From: Azomonas tarimensis
GTDB taxonomy: Bacteria; Pseudomonadota; Gammaproteobacteria; Pseudomonadales; Pseudomonadaceae
Assembly (NCBI RefSeq): GCF_042648805.1
Contig: NZ_JBHRXZ010000022.1
Span: 372,001-436,000 of the forward strand
DNA length: 64,000 bases
Reading direction: 5' to 3'
Shown: positions 19,334 to 28,032 of the stretch, one piece after another
How the letters are laid out: every line of letters starts with the position of its first letter
Position numbering within the stretch: the first letter of the stretch is position 1
Notes under the pieces: generated by a model
Database searches by the model: none
The model's input: only the letters and a program-made list of their open reading frames with translations
Told to the model about the DNA's origin: nothing
Position numbers and translations under genes: made by a program

Positions 19334-19372
19334 TTGCAACGGGCCATACGCCCTGGCAGGTGAGAGCATCGC

Positions 19373-20518
19373 ATGGAATTTGAAAAACTGCTGCGCCTGA
19401 TGGTGGAAAAGGGCGGGTCCGACCTGTTCATCACCGCCGGCGTGCCGCCCTCGATGAAGGTGAACGGCACGGTGCTGCCTGTCAGCAAGACCTCGATGTC
19501 GCCGGAAATGACCCGTGAGACCGTGCTGGGCATCATGAGTGAGCAGCAGCGGCGGGAATTCGCCGAACATCACGAGTGCAACTTCGCCATCAGTGCGCGC
19601 GGTATCGGCCGCTTCCGGGTCAGCGCCTTCTACCAGCGCAACCTGGTGGGCATGGTCCTGCGGCGGATCGAGACCAGTATCCCGACCCTCGAGGAGCTCA
19701 AGCTGCCCGAGGTGCTCAAGGCGCTTTCACTGACCAAGCGCGGCCTCGTGCTGTTCGTCGGCGCCACCGGCACCGGCAAGTCGACCTCCCTGGCGGCGAT
19801 GATCGGTTATCGCAACCGCAACACCAGCGGCCACATCATCACCATCGAAGACCCCATCGAGTTCCTCCACCAGCACCAGAGCTGCATCGTCACCCAGCGC
19901 GAGGTCGGCCTCGATACCGAGTCCTTCGAGGTGGCGCTGAAGAATACCCTGCGTCAGGCCCCCGATGTGATCATGATCGGCGAGGTTCGGGCCCGCGAAA
20001 CCATGGACTACGCCGTCGCCTTTGCCGAGACCGGCCATCTGTGCCTTGCCACCCTACATGCCAACAACGCCAACCAGGCGCTGGACCGGATCATCAATTT
20101 CTTTCCGGCCGACCGGCAGAATCAGGTTTGGATGGACCTGTCACTCAACCTCAAGGCGATCGTCGCGCAGCAGCTGGTGCCGACGCCCGATGGCAAGGGT
20201 CGGCGCGGGGTGATCGAAGTGCTGATCAACACCCCGCTCGTCGCCGATCTCATCCGCAAGGGCGAAGTCCATGAGCTCAAGGGCCTGATGAAGCGCTCGG
20301 CCGAACATGGCATGCAGACCTTCGACATGGCGCTGTACAACCTCTACAACCAGGGCGAGATCACTTACGAGGATGCTCTGGCCCATGCCGACTCGGCCAA
20401 CGACCTGCGCCTGATGATCAAGCTGGGCTCGGAAACCGACGGCGAGCACCTCTCCGGCATTGCCGATCAGCTCAGCCTGGAAGCCTCGGACACCGACAAC
20501 GGCCGGCACTTCCGCTAG
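19373..20518 (+). CDS. pilU: PilU, PilT-dependent type IV pilus retraction ATPase
   Basis: 381 residues. Walker A GATGTGKST, IITIEDPIEFLHQHQSC, DVIMIGEVRARETM and the ETGHLCLATLHANN box are typical for PilU. It works with PilT to raise retraction force. The last 47 coding bases overlap the 3' end of the convergent DUF4130 gene. Confidence 0.96.
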   Translation: MEFEKLLRLMVEKGGSDLFITAGVPPSMKVNGTVLPVSKTSMSPEMTRETVLGIMSEQQRREFAEHHECNFAISARGIGRFRVSAFYQRNLVGMVLRRIETSIPTLEELKLPEVLKALSLTKRGLVLFVGATGTGKSTSLAAMIGYRNRNTSGHIITIEDPIEFLHQHQSCIVTQREVGLDTESFEVALKNTLRQAPDVIMIGEVRARETMDYAVAFAETGHLCLATLHANNANQALDRIINFFPADRQNQVWMDLSLNLKAIVAQQLVPTPDGKGRRGVIEVLINTPLVADLIRKGEVHELKGLMKRSAEHGMQTFDMALYNLYNQGEITYEDALAHADSANDLRLMIKLGSETDGEHLSGIADQLSLEASDTDNGRHFR

Positions 20519-21365
20519 AGCCTTTGCCCGGAGGCGCTGCCGGTATGGTGCGTCCGGGTCTGGCGCCCACTGCGGCGCTCTGTCCGTCGCGCTGCCCTCC
20601 CAATCGAGCCTGACGGATCAGGCCGCCGATCAACACGCCCTCCGGCAGATGGCGCCAGAGCTGGCGCGGCAGGTGGCTGGCCAGCAGCTTTTCGTTGACC
20701 CGCGCAGGATTGAAGGTGCTTGCGTAATAGGCCAGCCACAGGTCACCGCTGGGCTCGGGTAAAGATTTGTCCTGCGCCAGCGCGCGCCAGGGCTCCGGGC
20801 ATGGCGCGCGATAGTCCCAGGCGCCGCCTACGCCGCGCAACCCGGCGTCGGGCGTGGCGATCAGCCAGGAGGTGCGGCCGAGGCGGGCGCTCATGTGCTC
20901 GCCGAGCAGGTCCAGCACGTCATGACGAGGCTCGTACCAGGCGACGTACTGCTCGCTGCCGTCGGGCCACGCGCGCCGCTCGAAACGCACGAAAGCCTGC
21001 ATCTGGTGCGCTTCGCGGCGTACGTTGCGAATGCGCTGCTCAAGCCGCGAGCCGTCGACGTCGCCGGGCAGCAACACGCTGTGATCACCTTCCAGATAGC
21101 GCCAGAGCACCCGGTAGAGAAAGGCCCAGCGGTCCTCGGCGCGGTAGCGTGCCGCCTCCTGCAACCGCGCCAGCACTGCGCGCGGCAGCCGGATCCCGGC
21201 GGCGGGTGACGTCTGTGCCACACTGCTGGCCAGGCCGGCAAAGATATCGTCGGCGTCCTCCCTGGACTGCCAGCATAGCGCCTCGGGTGGCACCCGCTCG
21301 GCCAGCAGCAGGCGCGCCTGGTCCCGCCAGGCATCGAAGTGACCGTCGACCCTTATCCGCCGCAT
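20472..21365 (-). CDS. DUF4130/TIGR03915-type putative DNA-repair protein, partner of the radical SAM gene
   Basis: 297 residues from the ATG at 21365, which overlaps the stop of the upstream radical SAM gene (TGATG), so translation is coupled. Recognisable features: FDAWRDQARLLLAERVPPE at the start, HQMQAFVRFERR, YVAWYEPRHDVL, and LLASHLPRQLWRHLPEG near the end, the pattern of the DUF4130 family, which almost always accompanies a 'putative DNA modification/repair radical SAM' gene. Biochemical role is unknown; a DNA-base repair function is suspected from the SOS box upstream. The C-terminal ~45 residues are low-complexity and overlap pilU on the opposite strand. Confidence 0.85.
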   Translation of the reverse strand: MRRIRVDGHFDAWRDQARLLLAERVPPEALCWQSREDADDIFAGLASSVAQTSPAAGIRLPRAVLARLQEAARYRAEDRWAFLYRVLWRYLEGDHSVLLPGDVDGSRLEQRIRNVRREAHQMQAFVRFERRAWPDGSEQYVAWYEPRHDVLDLLGEHMSARLGRTSWLIATPDAGLRGVGGAWDYRAPCPEPWRALAQDKSLPEPSGDLWLAYYASTFNPARVNEKLLASHLPRQLWRHLPEGVLIGGLIRQARLGGQRDGQSAAVGARPGRTIPAAPPGKGSSGSAGRCRCPRLPG

Positions 21366-22579
21366 CACCACAGCCCCAGCTGCCCGGAGGGTTCTCGCAG
21401 GCGCAGGTGCAGACGACTCGACTCGGCCCCGTCCAACGTGCGCGGGCGATAGTCCTGAACCACCACGAAGGGCTTGAGCTTGTCCATCGAGCAGCGCAGG
21501 CGAACCAGATCATCGTAGCGAATTTGCCGCAGCCGACGCAGCTCGGTGAGGCGCTTGGCGTTGCGTACGCCAATGCCTGGCACCCGGGCGATCAGCCTGG
21601 GCTCGGCGCGATTGAGGTCGACCGGGAACTGATCGCGGTTGCGCAGGGCCCAGCCCAGTTTCGGGTCGATGTCCAAGGCCAGCTCGTGGGTCTCGCCGAG
21701 AAGCTCGGACGCTTCGAAGCCATAGCCTCGCATCAGGAAGTCGGCCTGGTACAGGCGGTGCTCGCGCAGCAGCGGAGGGGGTTGCAAGGGTACTGAATCA
21801 GGGCTGCCCGGGATCGGGCTGAACGCCGAGTAATAGACGCGCTTGAGCCCATAGCCTCGGTACAGCTGCTCGGCGCTGGTGAGAATGATGCGGTCGCTGG
21901 CGTCGTCGGCGCCGACGATCATCTGGGTGCTTTGTCCAGCCGGGGCGAAACGCGGCGCCCGGGTTTCGGCGGCGGCTTCCTTCCCGCCGAGGTGGATCTG
22001 CCGCATGGCCTGGCGGATGCTGCGTCCGTCCTTTTCCGGAGCGAGGCGGCCAAGCCCGGCTTCGGTAGGAAGCTCGACGTTGACGCTGAGACGGTCGGCG
22101 TAGCGGCCGGCCAGGGCGATCAATCCCGGATCAGCATCGGGAATGGTCTTGAGGTGGATATAGCCGCGAAATTCATGGGTTTCGCGCAGCAGGCGCGCCA
22201 CCTGCACCAGTTGCTCCATGGTGTAGTCCGCCGAGCGGATGATCCCGGAGCTGAGAAACAGGCCACTGATCAGGTTTCGCCGATAGAAGTCCAGTGTAAG
22301 GGTGACGACCTCTTCCGGCAGGAAGCGGGCCCTCGGTACGCTGCTGCTGCGGCGGTTGATGCAGTACTGGCAGTCGTACAGGCAGAAATTGGTCAGCAGC
22401 ACCTTGAGTAGCGATATGCAGCGGCCGTCGGGGGTGAAACTATGGCAGATGCCGGTGCCATTGGTGGCGCCCAGACCGCTGCGGCCACGGGAACTGCGGC
22501 GCGGCGCACCACTGCTGGCGCAGGAGGCGTCATACTTGGCGGCATCGGCCAGCACCATGAGCTTGTCGGCGAGCTGCAT
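21365..22579 (-). CDS. Putative DNA modification/repair radical SAM protein (TIGR03916 type)
   Basis: 404 residues. Radical SAM cysteines C66-x3-C70-x2-C73 in CLYDCQYC, then SGLFLSSGI, GYIHLKTIP and LSVNVELP strands of the barrel. The C-terminal part has a helix-hairpin-helix DNA-binding motif (RLIARVPGIGVRNAKRL), rare in radical SAM enzymes and fitting action on DNA. A near-perfect LexA box lies 12 bases upstream of the ATG, so DNA damage should induce it together with the coupled DUF4130 gene. Substrate and reaction are unknown. Confidence 0.9.
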   Translation of the reverse strand: MQLADKLMVLADAAKYDASCASSGAPRRSSRGRSGLGATNGTGICHSFTPDGRCISLLKVLLTNFCLYDCQYCINRRSSSVPRARFLPEEVVTLTLDFYRRNLISGLFLSSGIIRSADYTMEQLVQVARLLRETHEFRGYIHLKTIPDADPGLIALAGRYADRLSVNVELPTEAGLGRLAPEKDGRSIRQAMRQIHLGGKEAAAETRAPRFAPAGQSTQMIVGADDASDRIILTSAEQLYRGYGLKRVYYSAFSPIPGSPDSVPLQPPPLLREHRLYQADFLMRGYGFEASELLGETHELALDIDPKLGWALRNRDQFPVDLNRAEPRLIARVPGIGVRNAKRLTELRRLRQIRYDDLVRLRCSMDKLKPFVVVQDYRPRTLDGAESSRLHLRLREPSGQLGLW

Positions 22580-22590
22580 CGAGTTTCTCG

Positions 22591-22610
22591 TACTGTATAT
22601 ATCTACAGTA
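22591..22610 (-). promoter_or_regulatory. LexA (SOS) box upstream of the radical SAM repair gene
   Basis: TACTGTATATATCTACAGTA matches the gammaproteobacterial SOS consensus (CTG-N10-CAG with an AT-rich TATATATA core) with a single deviation, and lies between the promoter region and the start codon at 22579. It also lies 74 bases upstream of the divergent TM2 gene, which could share the control. Confidence 0.88.
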
Positions 22611-22683
22611 TCAGGATCCTTGCCGCCGCTGACAAGTCAAAGTCGGAACCGACTGTCGCCCGTCACCCTCAGAAGGATTCGCT

Positions 22684-23091
22684 ATGCAACTGCAGACCCA
22701 GGACACACACAGCAAGATCATGGGTTACCTGTTGTGGATTTTCGGCTTTCTCGGTGCTCACCGTTTCTACTACGGCAAGCCGATCACGGGCACGATCTGG
22801 TTTTTCACCCTGGGTCTGCTGTTCATTGGCTGGATCATCGATCTGTTCCTGATTCCGGCAATGAACCGGGAAGCTGACGAGCGCTTCTTTTCCGGACCGA
22901 TCGACTACAACATCGCCTGGATTCTGCTCACCTTTCTCGGCGTATTCGGGGTGCATCGGATGTACCAGGGCAAGTGGATCACCGGGATCCTCTACCTGTT
23001 TACCGGCGGGCTGTTCTTTTTGGGCGTGCTCTATGATTTCTGGACGCTGAACAACCAGCTTTCCGAGCGCAACGTCCAGCGCCTGGGTTGA
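22684..23091 (+). CDS. TM2 domain-containing membrane protein
   Basis: 135 residues with two TM2-like units: GYLLWIFGFLGAHRFYYGKP plus helices at about 14-60, and ILLTFLGVFGVHRMYQGKW plus helices at about 78-125. The G-hH-R-F/M-Y-x-G-K/Q motif defines the TM2 family of small inner-membrane proteins of unknown function. GGCATTCTGAGG-like purine-rich DNA (AGAAGGA) precedes the ATG. It is divergent from the SOS-controlled repair genes. Confidence 0.85.
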   Translation: MQLQTQDTHSKIMGYLLWIFGFLGAHRFYYGKPITGTIWFFTLGLLFIGWIIDLFLIPAMNREADERFFSGPIDYNIAWILLTFLGVFGVHRMYQGKWITGILYLFTGGLFFLGVLYDFWTLNNQLSERNVQRLG

Positions 23092-23096
23092 GGACT

Positions 23097-23120
23097 CGGG
23101 CGCCCTGTCCAGGACGCCCG
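23097..23120. terminator. Putative bidirectional hairpin between TM2 gene and pyrC'
   Basis: CGGGCG (23097-23102) and CGCCCG (23115-23120) pair, with further CCTG/CAGG pairing inside. The two flanking genes converge here, so it may end both transcripts. There is no long T-run. Confidence 0.45.
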
Positions 23121-23126
23121 GATTCC

Positions 23127-24398
23127 TCAGCCGGCGTAGGTGGTGCGGCCGGCGAGCAGGGTGTGGCGCACGGCACCTGGCAGGCAGTGGTCGAGGAAGG
23201 GGCAGTTGCGACCCCGGGATAGCCAGCGCTCACCGACCAGGGTGGAGGCCGCCGGGTCGAACAGGACCAGGTCGGCGGGCGCGCCGACCGCCAGTTGGCC
23301 AGCGGGAAGTCCCAGCGCAGCGGCCGGTCCCGAGGTCAGGCGCGCCAGCAGGGTGGGGAGGTCGAGCAGGCCGTCTTCTACCAGGGTCATGGCCAGGGGC
23401 AGAAGGATCTCCACGCTGCTGATCCCGGGCTCGGTCTCGCCGAACGGCGCAAGCTTGGCGTCGGCCTCGTGGGGCTGGTGGTGACTGGATATCGCCGAGA
23501 TGACTCCGGCCTTGACGGCTTCGCGCAGACCGTCCCGGTCGGCCCGGGTGCGCAGCGGTGGCTGCACGTGGTAGAGACTGGAAAACCCGTGCAGCGCCTC
23601 GTCGGTGAGGATGAGCTGGTACATGGCGACGTCGGCGCTGACCGGCAGGCCGCGGGCCTGGGCTGCGGCGATCATTTCGGCACCGCGGGCGCTGGTGATC
23701 TGGCTGAAGTGGACCCGCGTACCGGCTTCCTCGGCGAGCAGAAGATGGCGCGCCAGGGCAACGGTTTCGGCGCTTTCTGGAATACCGGCAAGGCCGCAGA
23801 AACTCGCGGCGGCGCCATCGTGGGCGAGGCCGCCAGCGGCCAGGTCGCTGTCCTGGGAGTGCAGGATCACCCTGAGGTCGAAGGTGGCGGCATATTCGAG
23901 CGCGCGCTTGAGGTTGCGGTTGCTACCGAACGGCACCAGTCCGTTGCCGAAGGCCACGCAGCCGGCGTCGCGCAAGGTCACCAGCTCTGCCAGTTGCTCG
24001 CCCTCGAGCCCCTTGCTCAGCGCGCCGATGGGAAGTACCCGTGCGTAGCCACAGGCTTCGGCGCGCTCGAGGATCAGGTCGACCACCGCCGGGGTGTCCA
24101 GTACCGGCCGGGTAAACGGCAGGCAGCACAGGCTGGTTACGCCGCCGGCGGCGGCGGCCAGGGTTTCGCTGGCGATATTGCCCTTGCGGGTATAGCCCGG
24201 TTCACGCAGCGCCACGGCCAGGTCCACCAGGCCTGGTGCCACCACCAGCCCGGACGCGTCGAGGCTCTGCTCAGCCTCGAACCCGGCGGGTGCCTCGCCG
24301 AGGCCGACAATGCGTCCATCCTGCAGGTATAGATCGCTGCACTGGTCCAGGCCGCTGGCGGGATCGATGACCCGGCCACCGAGGATTCGGGTACGCAT
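23127..24398 (-). CDS. pyrC': PyrC' (PyrX), non-catalytic dihydroorotase-like subunit of aspartate transcarbamylase
   Basis: 423 residues, dihydroorotase fold. The zinc-binding HxH of active enzymes is replaced: the motif reads DLAVALREPG, with Ala and no His at both ligand positions, and the late catalytic Asp region reads SSHHQPHEA. It therefore should be inactive, as known for Pseudomonas PyrC', which is a structural partner holding PyrB in a dodecamer. It is separated from pyrB by a one-base stop/start overlap. A true pyrC must lie elsewhere. Confidence 0.92.
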   Translation of the reverse strand: MRTRILGGRVIDPASGLDQCSDLYLQDGRIVGLGEAPAGFEAEQSLDASGLVVAPGLVDLAVALREPGYTRKGNIASETLAAAAGGVTSLCCLPFTRPVLDTPAVVDLILERAEACGYARVLPIGALSKGLEGEQLAELVTLRDAGCVAFGNGLVPFGSNRNLKRALEYAATFDLRVILHSQDSDLAAGGLAHDGAAASFCGLAGIPESAETVALARHLLLAEEAGTRVHFSQITSARGAEMIAAAQARGLPVSADVAMYQLILTDEALHGFSSLYHVQPPLRTRADRDGLREAVKAGVISAISSHHQPHEADAKLAPFGETEPGISSVEILLPLAMTLVEDGLLDLPTLLARLTSGPAAALGLPAGQLAVGAPADLVLFDPAASTLVGERWLSRGRNCPFLDHCLPGAVRHTLLAGRTTYAG

Positions 24399-25408
24399 CA
24401 GTTCTGCTCCTCGACTTCCTGATTGATCTGCCGCTGGGTAGCCTGGCCGCTCATGGCCATGGACATGACCGCCATGCGGATGGCGATGCCGTAGGTGACC
24501 TGATTGAGAATCACCGACTGGCTGCCGTCGGCCACCGCCGACTCGATCTCCACGCCCCGGTTGATCGGGCCAGGGTGCATGACGATGGCGTCCGGCTTGG
24601 CCAGCGCCAGACGCTGGGTGGTGAGTCCGTAGAGGCGGTAGAACTCGCCCTGGCTGGGCAGCAGTCCGCCCTGCATGCGCTCGCGCTGCAGACGCAGCAT
24701 GATCACCACGTCGACGTCCTTGAGCCCTTCGTTGGCGTCATGGAAGACCCGCACCCCGTATTGCTCCAGGCCGATCGGCAGGAGGGTCCTGGGCGCGATG
24801 ACCCGGATGTCGGGGCAACCGAGTCCCTTGAGCGCCAGCATGTTCGAGCGCGCCACCCGCGAGTGCAGGATATCGCCAACGATGGCCACTGAAAGCTGCT
24901 CGAAATTCCCCTTGTGACGGCGAATGGTCAGCATGTCGAGCATGCCCTGGGTGGGGTGGGCATGGCGGCCGTCGCCGCCATTGATGATCGCCACCTCAGG
25001 GCACACATGCTCGGCGATGAAGTGCGCCGCGCCGGAGTCGCTGTGGCGCACCACGAACATGTCGGCGGCCATTGCCTCCAGGTTGCGCAGCGTATCGAAC
25101 AGGGTCTCGCCCTTGCTGGTCGAGGATGTCGAGACGTTCAGGCTGATGACATCCGCGGAAAGCCGCTGCGCGGCCAGCTCGAAGGTGGTGCGGGTGCGCG
25201 TCGAGTTCTCGAAGAATACATTGCACACCGTCTTGCCGCGCAGCAGCGGAACCTTCTTCACCGCGCGCGAGCCGACTTCGAGAAAGGAGTCGGCGGTGTC
25301 GAGAATCTCGGTGAGCAGAGCTCGCGGCAGCCCGTCGAGCGAAAGAAAATGGCGCAGCTGGCCTTGGTCGTTCAGTTGCAGCGGACGCTGGGTGTCGATC
25401 GGCGACAT
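24398..25408 (-). CDS. pyrB: PyrB, aspartate carbamoyltransferase catalytic subunit
   Basis: 336 residues. Carbamoyl-phosphate loop FENSTRTRTTFELAAQRL, GGDGRHAHPTQGMLD, and HPGPINRGVE are intact. It condenses carbamoyl phosphate with aspartate in pyrimidine synthesis and assembles with PyrC'. The ATG at 25408 (MSPIDTQRPLQLNDQG) aligns with the pseudomonad start and has AGG upstream; another ATG at 25423 overlaps the pyrR stop. Confidence 0.96.
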   Translation of the reverse strand: MSPIDTQRPLQLNDQGQLRHFLSLDGLPRALLTEILDTADSFLEVGSRAVKKVPLLRGKTVCNVFFENSTRTRTTFELAAQRLSADVISLNVSTSSTSKGETLFDTLRNLEAMAADMFVVRHSDSGAAHFIAEHVCPEVAIINGGDGRHAHPTQGMLDMLTIRRHKGNFEQLSVAIVGDILHSRVARSNMLALKGLGCPDIRVIAPRTLLPIGLEQYGVRVFHDANEGLKDVDVVIMLRLQRERMQGGLLPSQGEFYRLYGLTTQRLALAKPDAIVMHPGPINRGVEIESAVADGSQSVILNQVTYGIAIRMAVMSMAMSGQATQRQINQEVEEQN

Positions 25409-25419
25409 CGCGAGGGGCC

Positions 25420-25929
25420 TCATTGGCGGGTGAGGTGTTTGAGTTCAAGGGCGAGGGGGGCAGGGCCCAGCAATTTTACCCGCTCGTCGGCTGCCAGCGA
25501 CAGGGTCGCCCCGACCACGTCAGGACGGATGGGCAATTCCCGCGAGTCCAGGTCGAGCAGGCAGACCAGGGTCACGCTGGCGGGACGGCCATAATCGAAC
25601 AGCTCGTTCAGGGCCGCGCGTATGGTTCGGCCGCTCATCAGTACGTCGTCGATAAGCACCAGGTGCTGGCCCTCGATCTCGAACGGCAGAGCCGAAGGCC
25701 GCACCTGGGGATGTAGCCCATTCTGGGTGAAGTCGTCGCGATAGAACGAGACGTCGAGCATGCCCAGCGGATCGTCACGCTCGAGCGTGGCAAGCAGCGC
25801 CTGCGCCACCCATACGCCGCCGGTGTGGATGCCGATGAAGCGCGCATCGGCGATGCCACGGGTATCGAGGTGGCGAATGAGCGCCCTCGCCATGTCGGGG
25901 AGCAGTTGCTCGGGATTGGGCAGGGTCAT
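25420..25929 (-). CDS. pyrR: PyrR, bifunctional pyrimidine regulator / uracil phosphoribosyltransferase-like
   Basis: 169 residues. PRPP-binding motif HLVLIDDVLMSGRTIRAAL and FIGIHTGGVWVAQAL mark a type I phosphoribosyltransferase of the PyrR family. In Pseudomonas PyrR is linked to control of pyrBC'. The start at 25929 (MTLPNPEQLL) follows GGAG; a longer frame to 25998 runs into ruvX and is rejected. The stop overlaps pyrB's alternative ATG. Confidence 0.93.
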   Translation of the reverse strand: MTLPNPEQLLPDMARALIRHLDTRGIADARFIGIHTGGVWVAQALLATLERDDPLGMLDVSFYRDDFTQNGLHPQVRPSALPFEIEGQHLVLIDDVLMSGRTIRAALNELFDYGRPASVTLVCLLDLDSRELPIRPDVVGATLSLAADERVKLLGPAPLALELKHLTRQ

Positions 25930-25939
25930 GCGGGGCTCC

Positions 25940-26365
25940 TCAGGAGGAATGTTCAGCCAGCCAGCTTTCCAGCAGCAGGGCCGCGGCAAGCGCGTCAACC
26001 GGGCGTTCCCGGTAGCCGCCGTGCTGGCCCTGGCGCATGCGTTCGCCCTTGGCTTCGTAGGTAGTCAGGCGCTCGTCCTGGGTGTGCACGGGCAGGTTGA
26101 AGCGGCCGGCGAGGCGCCGTGCGAATTTCTGCGCACGCTCGCTCATCTCGCTGGCCGTACCGTCCATGTTCAGCGGCAGGCCCACCACCAGGGCGTCGGG
26201 CTGCCATTCGCGCAGCAGACCTTCCAGGCGGGACCAGTCGGGAACGCCGTTCTGTGCCCTCAAGGTGCAGAGTTCGCGGGCCTGCCCCGTGACCGCCTGC
26301 CCCACGGCCACGCCGATCTGGCGAGTACCGTAATCGAACCCCAGCAGCAATCGTGGCTTGCTCAT
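25940..26365 (-). CDS. ruvX: RuvX/YqgF, putative Holliday-junction resolvase and rRNA maturation nuclease
   Basis: 141 residues with an RNase H-like fold: LLLGFDYGTRQIGVAVG (catalytic Asp), ALVVGLPLNMDGT, VHTQDERLTT and a late DALAAALLLESWL. The family is implicated in 16S rRNA 5'-end processing and junction resolution. The ATG at 26365 overlaps the algH stop (ATGA); the open frame further upstream lies inside algH. Confidence 0.95.
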   Translation of the reverse strand: MSKPRLLLGFDYGTRQIGVAVGQAVTGQARELCTLRAQNGVPDWSRLEGLLREWQPDALVVGLPLNMDGTASEMSERAQKFARRLAGRFNLPVHTQDERLTTYEAKGERMRQGQHGGYRERPVDALAAALLLESWLAEHSS

Positions 26366-26931
26366 GCATGCCCTGCCTGGGGGCTGAGCAGGCTGAGGTC
26401 GACGCCAAGCGAGCGGGCCGCCGCATCGAGACGCCTGTCGTAGGGCAGTTCGAAAAGGATTTCTTCGTCCACCGGGCAGGTCAGCCAGGCATTCCCGGCC
26501 AGTTCGGCATCGAGCTGGCCAGCTTCCCAGCCAGCGTAGCCGAGGGCGATCAGGTGGCGTTCCGGGCCGAGGCCGTCGGCGATGGAGAACAGCACGTCCT
26601 GGGAAGTGGACAGGCTCAGCGCACCGAGCTCCAGGGTGGCGAGAAAAGAAGGGCCGGCGGGGTGCAGGACAAAGCCGCGGTCGGTGTGAACCGGGCCGCC
26701 GGAGAAAATCGGCAGGCTGCGGCACAAGGGGGAATATTCGTCATCCGGACGCAATTGCTCGAGCACCTCGGCCAGATTCAGACCGCTCGGCCGGTTGACG
26801 ATCAGGCCCATTGCGCCTTCTGCGCCGTGCTCGACGAGATAGATCAGCGTCTGCGCGAAGTTCGAATCAGCCATCTGCGGCATGGCGATCAGGAAGTGGT
26901 GCCTGAGATAGCGGGGCTCGGTGTTTTTCAT
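26362..26931 (-). CDS. algH: AlgH/YqgE family protein (UPF0301)
   Basis: 189 residues. Starts MKNTEPRYLRHHFLIAMPQMAD, with GLIVNRPSGLNLAEVLEQL, FSGGPVHTDRGFVLH and LGYAGWEAGQLDAEL, the UPF0301 landmarks. First described as an alginate regulator in P. aeruginosa, but its molecular activity is not settled. Next to ruvX, as in nearly all gammaproteobacteria. Confidence 0.95.
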   Translation of the reverse strand: MKNTEPRYLRHHFLIAMPQMADSNFAQTLIYLVEHGAEGAMGLIVNRPSGLNLAEVLEQLRPDDEYSPLCRSLPIFSGGPVHTDRGFVLHPAGPSFLATLELGALSLSTSQDVLFSIADGLGPERHLIALGYAGWEAGQLDAELAGNAWLTCPVDEEILFELPYDRRLDAAARSLGVDLSLLSPQAGHA

Positions 26932-26981
26932 CGGGCTAGCTTAAGGCCTGCGCCGCCTGCAGGCTACAGGCCACGCGCCGA

Positions 26982-27878
26982 TCACTGGCTCGACAGGCGA
27001 TCGCCGCGCTCGAAGCGCCAGGTCCGGATGATCTCCACCTGGTCGAAAGTACTGGCCAGCTCGCCGGTAAAAGGAGCGAAGGGCGAGGCTAGCCGCACGA
27101 TACGCATCGCCGCGGCGTCGAGCACCGGGTGGCCCGAGGATTCGAGGATCTGCAACTCGGCGACGGTACCGTCACTCTTGATACTCACCAGCAGCCGCAG
27201 GCTGCCATGAATCTGCTGGCGACGGGCCTCGTCGGGGTAGTTCAGGTTGCCGATCCGCTCGACTTTCTTGCGCCACTCGTCGCGGTACCAGGCGCTGACA
27301 TCGCGCATGGTCGCTGCGCTGTTCTGCCGGCTGACTCGTGGGCGCTTGGCGTAGCGTTCGCGCTCCTGGGCCAGCTCCGCCTCGAGGCTGGAGATTTCGG
27401 CGCTCAACTGCGAGCTGTCGAACGATGGCTGGGGTTGGCTCTGCGGTGTCGGTGGCGCCTGCTCCGTACGACTGGGTGCCTGTTGCGGCTGGCGTGCCTG
27501 GGTGGTCACCGCGGCGCGCGGCGTCTCCGGCTCGGTACGCTGCGGCGGCGCGCCGTCGGGCGTGACGCGACGTACCTCGGTGTCCTGGAAAGGCGCCTGT
27601 TCGGTCGTCTTCGGTGAAGCCTTTTCTTCCAGCTGACCGCTGCCCAGCTGGTTGTCCTGAGCCAGGTAATCGGCTTCGCGCGGCTTTTCCTCGCTGCGGA
27701 ACGTGGATAGCGTGATTTCCAGGGTGCGGCTGACCGAGGCGGGCTGCTCGAAGGTGAAGCCGACGCCCAGGATCACCACCAGGTGCAGCACGGCGGCCAT
27801 GAACAGGGTGAAACCGAGCCGGCTCCCCGAGCTGACGGCGGCAGGTGTGACGGCAGAGGGGATAGGGGCTGCGTTCAT
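26982..27878 (-). CDS. tonB3: TonB-family energy transducer (TonB3-like)
   Basis: 298 residues: one N-terminal membrane anchor (about 22-44), a Pro/Gln/Glu-rich periplasmic spacer with a short coiled coil (about 155-180), and a C-terminal TonB fold (YPDEARRQQIHGSLRLLVSI, DGTVAELQILESSGHPVLD). Located between algH and gshB-pilG, the position of P. aeruginosa TonB3, which is reported to be needed for twitching and pilus assembly more than for iron uptake. A link to the adjacent Pil-Chp system is plausible. Confidence 0.85.
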   Translation of the reverse strand: MNAAPIPSAVTPAAVSSGSRLGFTLFMAAVLHLVVILGVGFTFEQPASVSRTLEITLSTFRSEEKPREADYLAQDNQLGSGQLEEKASPKTTEQAPFQDTEVRRVTPDGAPPQRTEPETPRAAVTTQARQPQQAPSRTEQAPPTPQSQPQPSFDSSQLSAEISSLEAELAQERERYAKRPRVSRQNSAATMRDVSAWYRDEWRKKVERIGNLNYPDEARRQQIHGSLRLLVSIKSDGTVAELQILESSGHPVLDAAAMRIVRLASPFAPFTGELASTFDQVEIIRTWRFERGDRLSSQ

Positions 27879-28032
27879 GCGAAATCGAGTGGGCTGATCA
27901 GCGGCGAAGTCTGCCCGAGCGCCAGGGGCAAGTCCATGAATCAGGTCCGGTACGGCAGGAAAACCGACGAGATCACCTGGGAACTATCGAGGCGGCAGCG
28001 GGCGCTGGGGCCTGCCGCCGCACCCTGAAGCC

